Below, piece after piece: positions 60,734 through 64,000 of a stretch of DNA of 64,000 nt (positions are counted from its first letter, which is position 1; every line of letters starts with the position of its first letter). The DNA comes from Candidatus Gastranaerophilales bacterium (GTDB lineage Bacteria > Cyanobacteriota > Vampirovibrionia > Gastranaerophilales > Gastranaerophilaceae): NCBI GenBank assembly GCA_944325595.1, contig CALVAQ010000008.1:24952-88951 (forward strand), given 5' to 3'. Position numbers and translations under genes: made by a program. The notes below the pieces were generated by a model. It saw nothing but the letters and a program-made list of their open reading frames with translations. It made no database searches and was not told where the DNA came from.

Positions 60734-61751
60734 AACTATCTTGTCTGAAATTGTAGAAACAAAAGAGAAAAACCCGTTGGTTTCGGTTGTTATGCCGGTA
60801 TATAATTCGTCAAATTTTTTGGCGGAAGCTATGGATAGTCTTGTCAATCAGACACTGAAAGATATTGAAATTATTTGCGTATATGACAAATCCGATGATA
60901 ATACTTTAGAAATTCTCAAAAGTTATGCACAAAAAGACAATAGAGTCAGAATAATTGAAAATGAAGAAAAAAGAGGTATCGGATTTGCTCTCAATCTCGG
61001 ACTCGATGCGGCAAATGGAAAATATATAGCGAGAATGGATGCAGACGACATCTCCGTTTTATCCAGATTGCAAATTCAATATGAATATATGGAAAAGCAT
61101 CCTGATATTGATATATGCGGATCTTTCATCAAAAAATTTGGCGTCTCAAGCCGTATTGTTCGTGTCCCTCAAAAACATAAACAAATCAAAACAAAAATGA
61201 TGTTCAGCTGTTGTATTATGCATCCGACGGCAATATTCAGGAAAGCGGCTTTAGAAAAACATAATGTCAGATACAATGAGGAATATCGTATTTGTGAGGA
61301 CTACGATTTGTGGGCAAGATGTATGGAATATTGCAAGTTCCATAATATCCCTAAAGTTCTTCTTTATTACAGAGTACACAACGAGAATACATCAAATACC
61401 CACAAAGACAGTGTTATGGAGCTTACCCTTGATATAACAAAAAGACAATTTGAAAAATATTTTGGCAGCAATATTTCTGTTGAGGATATTGAATCATTTT
61501 TGAATAATGAATCATGCGACACACAAAAAATTTATGCGCTATATACGTTTATGCTTGACAATTCTTCTGCGCAAAATCTTGACAGAACAATATTTAAAAG
61601 ATTTTTGACAAAAAAAGTAATAAAAAAGCTAAGGAATTGTTTCAAAAAAGACAAAACCCTCTTTTCTTTACTGCAGATGTTCAGGTATAATTTTTTCAGT
61701 GCATTGTTTTTTACTTTGACACGTTTTTACAGGATTAAGAGGATAAAATGA
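60717..61751 (+). CDS. Family 2 glycosyltransferase
   Basis: 344 residues. VSVVMPVYNSSNFLAEAMDS, then YIARMDADDISVLSRLQ (DxD) and EYRICEDYDLWARC (the ED catalytic region). Its C-terminal 70 residues are basic and hydrophobic. It overlaps the previous gene by 17 bases and the epimerase gene by 4. Confidence 0.9.
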   Translation: MCAESETILSEIVETKEKNPLVSVVMPVYNSSNFLAEAMDSLVNQTLKDIEIICVYDKSDDNTLEILKSYAQKDNRVRIIENEEKRGIGFALNLGLDAANGKYIARMDADDISVLSRLQIQYEYMEKHPDIDICGSFIKKFGVSSRIVRVPQKHKQIKTKMMFSCCIMHPTAIFRKAALEKHNVRYNEEYRICEDYDLWARCMEYCKFHNIPKVLLYYRVHNENTSNTHKDSVMELTLDITKRQFEKYFGSNISVEDIESFLNNESCDTQKIYALYTFMLDNSSAQNLDRTIFKRFLTKKVIKKLRNCFKKDKTLFSLLQMFRYNFFSALFFTLTRFYRIKRIK

Positions 61752-62698
61752 ATATACTTGTTACAGGCGGAGCAGGATTTATCGGCAGTCATCTTGTTGA
61801 CAGACTGCTCTCGGAAGGCAATTTTGTAGTTGCATATGACAATTTGTCACTCGGCAGATTAGAGAATTTGGAGGAAGCATCAAAAAATACTAATTTCAAA
61901 TTTGTTGAAGGCGACATTCTCGACAGAGAAAAATTTTGGAATGTATTCAAAACCAACAACTTTGATATAGTTTTTCATATGGCGGCAAACTCTGATATAG
62001 CAAAAAGCCACGCCAATCCGGATGTCGATTTTGACAATACTTTCAGAACAACATACGAAACACTTCTCGCAATGAAAGAATTCGGCATAAAAAAACTCGT
62101 CTTTGCATCTACTTCCGCTATATACGGAGATGCGGGAAAGAGTGTGGATGAGACATTCGGTCCTTTGTTCCCCGCTTCTCACTACGGCGCTTCAAAACTC
62201 GCAAGCGAAGGTTTTATTGCCAGCTTCTGTGAGAACTATGAAATACAAGCCTGGATAACAAGATTTCCGAATGTTGTCGGAGAACGTTCAACACACGGAG
62301 TCATAAGAGATTTTATTAAAAAACTCAAAAAAACACCCAACTGCCTTGAAGTGCTCGGAAACGGAATGCAGTATAAACCCTATGTATATGTAAAAGATCT
62401 TGTTGATGCGATTTTGTTTGTATGGAAAAACACTGACGATAAAATCAACTATTTCAACATAGGTGTTGAAACAAGAACCAGAGTCAAAGAAATTGCACAA
62501 ATGGTTATAGAAGAAATGGGACTGAATGCAAAAATTGAATACACCGGCGGTGACAGAGGCTGGGTCGGCGATGTTCCCGAATTCAATTACAATCTCGACA
62601 AAATCCACAAACTCGGCTGGAAAGCTTCTTATACCTCTAACGAAGCAGTCAGAAAAGCTATTCAATATATTTTGGAGATGGACAAATGCAGCTTGTAA
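61748..62698 (+). CDS. NAD-dependent sugar epimerase/dehydratase
   Basis: 316 residues. GGAGFIGSHLVDRLL (Rossmann GxxGxxG), ASTSAIYGD and SHYGASKLASE with the YxxxK pair. Closest to UDP-glucose 4-epimerase or ADP-heptose 6-epimerase type extended SDRs. A heptose role fits the next gene, but the substrate cannot be fixed here. ATG overlaps the GT2 stop. Confidence 0.9.
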   Translation: MNILVTGGAGFIGSHLVDRLLSEGNFVVAYDNLSLGRLENLEEASKNTNFKFVEGDILDREKFWNVFKTNNFDIVFHMAANSDIAKSHANPDVDFDNTFRTTYETLLAMKEFGIKKLVFASTSAIYGDAGKSVDETFGPLFPASHYGASKLASEGFIASFCENYEIQAWITRFPNVVGERSTHGVIRDFIKKLKKTPNCLEVLGNGMQYKPYVYVKDLVDAILFVWKNTDDKINYFNIGVETRTRVKEIAQMVIEEMGLNAKIEYTGGDRGWVGDVPEFNYNLDKIHKLGWKASYTSNEAVRKAIQYILEMDKCSL

Positions 62699-63975
62699 TC
62701 ATAGCAGGAGGAAAAGGCACCAGACTCGGGCTCAAAGATATACCCAAACCCATGGTTCAGATTGCGGGCAAGCCTCTTTTGGAACATCAAATTGAACTTG
62801 CAAAATCTTATGGAATAAAAGAAATTTTCATTCTTTCCGGACACCTTGCACATGTTATAGAAGATTATTTTGGCAGCGGCGAAAAGTGGGGAGTAAAAAT
62901 CCATCATATTGTAGAACCTTATCCTCTGGGAACTGCAGGTGCGGTAAAACTTCTTGAAGGAAAGATAAAAGACAGATTTATGGTCTTTTACGGCGATGTA
63001 GTGATGGATTTTGATTTGGACAGTTTTATCGCTTTTGACAAAAAGTTTGAAGACTCTATCGGAACAACCCTTGTCCACCCGAATGACCACCCGTATGACA
63101 GCGATTTGCTCGAGATAAACAAAGACAAAGTTGTGACAAGAGTTATTCCGAAACCGCATGAAGACGGAGAATATTACCAGAATCTTGTAAATGCGGCTGT
63201 GTATATTTTTTCTCCCAAAATTTTTGACTATATAGAATCAGGGATTTCTCAAGATTTTGGAAAACATATCCTGAAAAAAGTTGTTGATGCCGGCGAGACT
63301 CTTGCCGGATACGAAACAGCCGAATATATCAAAGATATGGGTACTGCAGACAGGTTTGAGAAGGTAAAAAATGACTGGATATCCGGAAAAGTTGCACGTC
63401 TGAACAAAAAGAACAAACGCCCGTGTATTTTCCTTGACAGAGACGGGGTGATAAACCCGAATATGGATACAAAACCCTCGCTCAAAGATTTTGTGCTGCT
63501 AGACGATGTTGCTGAAGCGATAAAAAAAATCAACAAATCAGACTATCTGGCAGTTGTTGTTACAAACCAGCCGATGATAGCGAAGGGATTTATTTCTTTT
63601 GAAGAAGTTGAGATGACTCACAAGAAAATGGAAACTCTTCTCGGAGAAGAACATGCATTTTTAAACGGAATATATTTCTGTCCGCATCACCCCGAAAAAG
63701 GCTTTGAAGGCGAAGTGGAAGAGCTCAAAATTGACTGTGAATGCAGAAAGCCAAAGCCGGGAATGCTTTTGCAGGCTGCTGCGGATATGAATATTGACTT
63801 GAAAAACTCCTGGATGATAGGGGACAGTGAAAGAGACCTTGTTGCAGGAAAAAATGCAGGATGCAAAACGATTTTTATTTCGGAACAAGATTCTCAATAT
63901 GCTGATTTCTGCGCAAAAAATCTGTACAATGCCGTTAATAAAATAATGGAAGAAAAAGATGCCGCTGTTTGTTAG
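62686..63975 (+). CDS. Fused heptose nucleotidyltransferase (HddC-like) and heptose bisphosphatase (GmhB-like)
   Basis: 429 residues. N-terminal half (1-240): a sugar-1-phosphate nucleotidyltransferase, VIIAGGKGTRLGLKDIPKPM, and YPLGTAGAV. C-terminal half (from about 245): a HAD phosphatase with FLDRDGVINPN at about 249-259, TNQPMIAKGF, a zinc loop (CPHHPEKG near 332 and CECRKPKPGM near 351) and GDSERDLVAG. The pair matches the GDP-heptose route (GmhB, HddC). The kinase (HddA) and isomerase (GmhA) are not in view. It overlaps the epimerase gene by 13 bases. Confidence 0.88.
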   Translation: MQLVIIAGGKGTRLGLKDIPKPMVQIAGKPLLEHQIELAKSYGIKEIFILSGHLAHVIEDYFGSGEKWGVKIHHIVEPYPLGTAGAVKLLEGKIKDRFMVFYGDVVMDFDLDSFIAFDKKFEDSIGTTLVHPNDHPYDSDLLEINKDKVVTRVIPKPHEDGEYYQNLVNAAVYIFSPKIFDYIESGISQDFGKHILKKVVDAGETLAGYETAEYIKDMGTADRFEKVKNDWISGKVARLNKKNKRPCIFLDRDGVINPNMDTKPSLKDFVLLDDVAEAIKKINKSDYLAVVVTNQPMIAKGFISFEEVEMTHKKMETLLGEEHAFLNGIYFCPHHPEKGFEGEVEELKIDCECRKPKPGMLLQAAADMNIDLKNSWMIGDSERDLVAGKNAGCKTIFISEQDSQYADFCAKNLYNAVNKIMEEKDAAVC

Positions 63976-64000
63976 AATATACAACTTTTTGATAAGAATT
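63959..64000 (+). CDS. Possible start of the next operon gene (cut by window end)
   Basis: ATG at 63959 opens a frame (MPLFVRIYNFLIRI) that runs out of the window and overlaps the end of the fusion gene by 17 bases. GGAAGAA lies about 5 bases before it. Only 14 codons are visible, so this is weak. Confidence 0.3.
   Translation, partial: MPLFVRIYNFLIRI

Noticed and set aside
1..64000. tRNA, rRNA or CRISPR arrays
   Set aside because: No GTTCRA-type T-loop with matching stems, no rRNA-like stretch and no regularly spaced identical repeats were seen on reading both strands; a tRNAscan run would settle tRNAs.

Overview
The window is AT-rich chromosomal DNA from a diderm (Gram-negative-type) bacterium. 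The best guess is a gut-type non-photosynthetic cyanobacterial relative (Melainabacteria/Vampirovibrionia, order Gastranaerophilales). Support comes from a Ycf45-like R3H AAA ATPase typical of Cyanobacteria, a RuvX-DUF1292 pair, a PSP1/RicT protein, an outer-membrane autotransporter with Pmp-like repeats, and many small secreted or TPR proteins. This placement is inference from gene families. No rRNA or tRNA gene is present to test it.

Layout. 1-10.3 kb: C-terminal part of a PcrA/UvrD helicase, a secreted matrixin-like protease, pyrimidine-nucleoside phosphorylase, serS-tmk, and a HEAT-repeat/queC/DUF366/SPOR operon. 10.3-11.4 kb: rpsL-rpsG behind a structured-looking leader, with no fusA or tufA after them. 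11.5-16.6 kb: a signalling run of sensor kinase, receiver, divergent PilB-like ATPase with an MshEN domain, an unknown protein and an HD-GYP-like protein whose GYP loop is missing. 16.6-24.6 kb: TPR protein, dnaB, cupin, two DUF4013 membrane proteins, ribH, a candidate 32-residue membrane peptide, ribF, then a 530-bp gap holding two compact promoter-hairpin units. 24.6-30.2 kb: a secreted pentapeptide-repeat protein and a 1665-residue autotransporter. 30.2-31.1 kb: gap packed with palindromic repeats. 31-43.9 kb: Ycf45-like ATPase, GNAT enzyme, secreted proteins, lgt, a free-standing ClpX-type zinc finger, ruvX, DUF1292, an EF-hand protein, uppP, queD and a large TPR protein. 44-53.2 kb: SulP transporter, an enlarged glycogen synthase, LemA, a soluble FlhA-C-like protein, PSP1/RicT and aspS. 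53.2-53.8 kb: a second repeat-rich gap carrying a sister copy of the repeat at 30.4 kb. 53.8-58.9 kb: NUDIX/HAD/ispF, nadA, marC, an ABC ATPase and an XRE regulator. 59-64 kb: a tightly overlapping surface-glycan operon (acetyltransferase, two GT2 enzymes, an epimerase, an HddC-GmhB fusion).

Most genes are housekeeping. Points that stand out are the soluble FlhA cytoplasmic-domain homologue with no flagellar gene beside it, the c-di-GMP-flavoured but catalytically degenerate module at 11.5-16.6 kb, the free-standing ClpX zinc finger, the possible small RNAs at 23.6-23.84 kb, and a dispersed palindromic repeat whose two copies differ while keeping paired termini. Several starts were moved from the longest frame on Shine-Dalgarno evidence, and TTG starts appear repeatedly (dnaB, the 43.9-kb TPR gene, the ABC ATPase).
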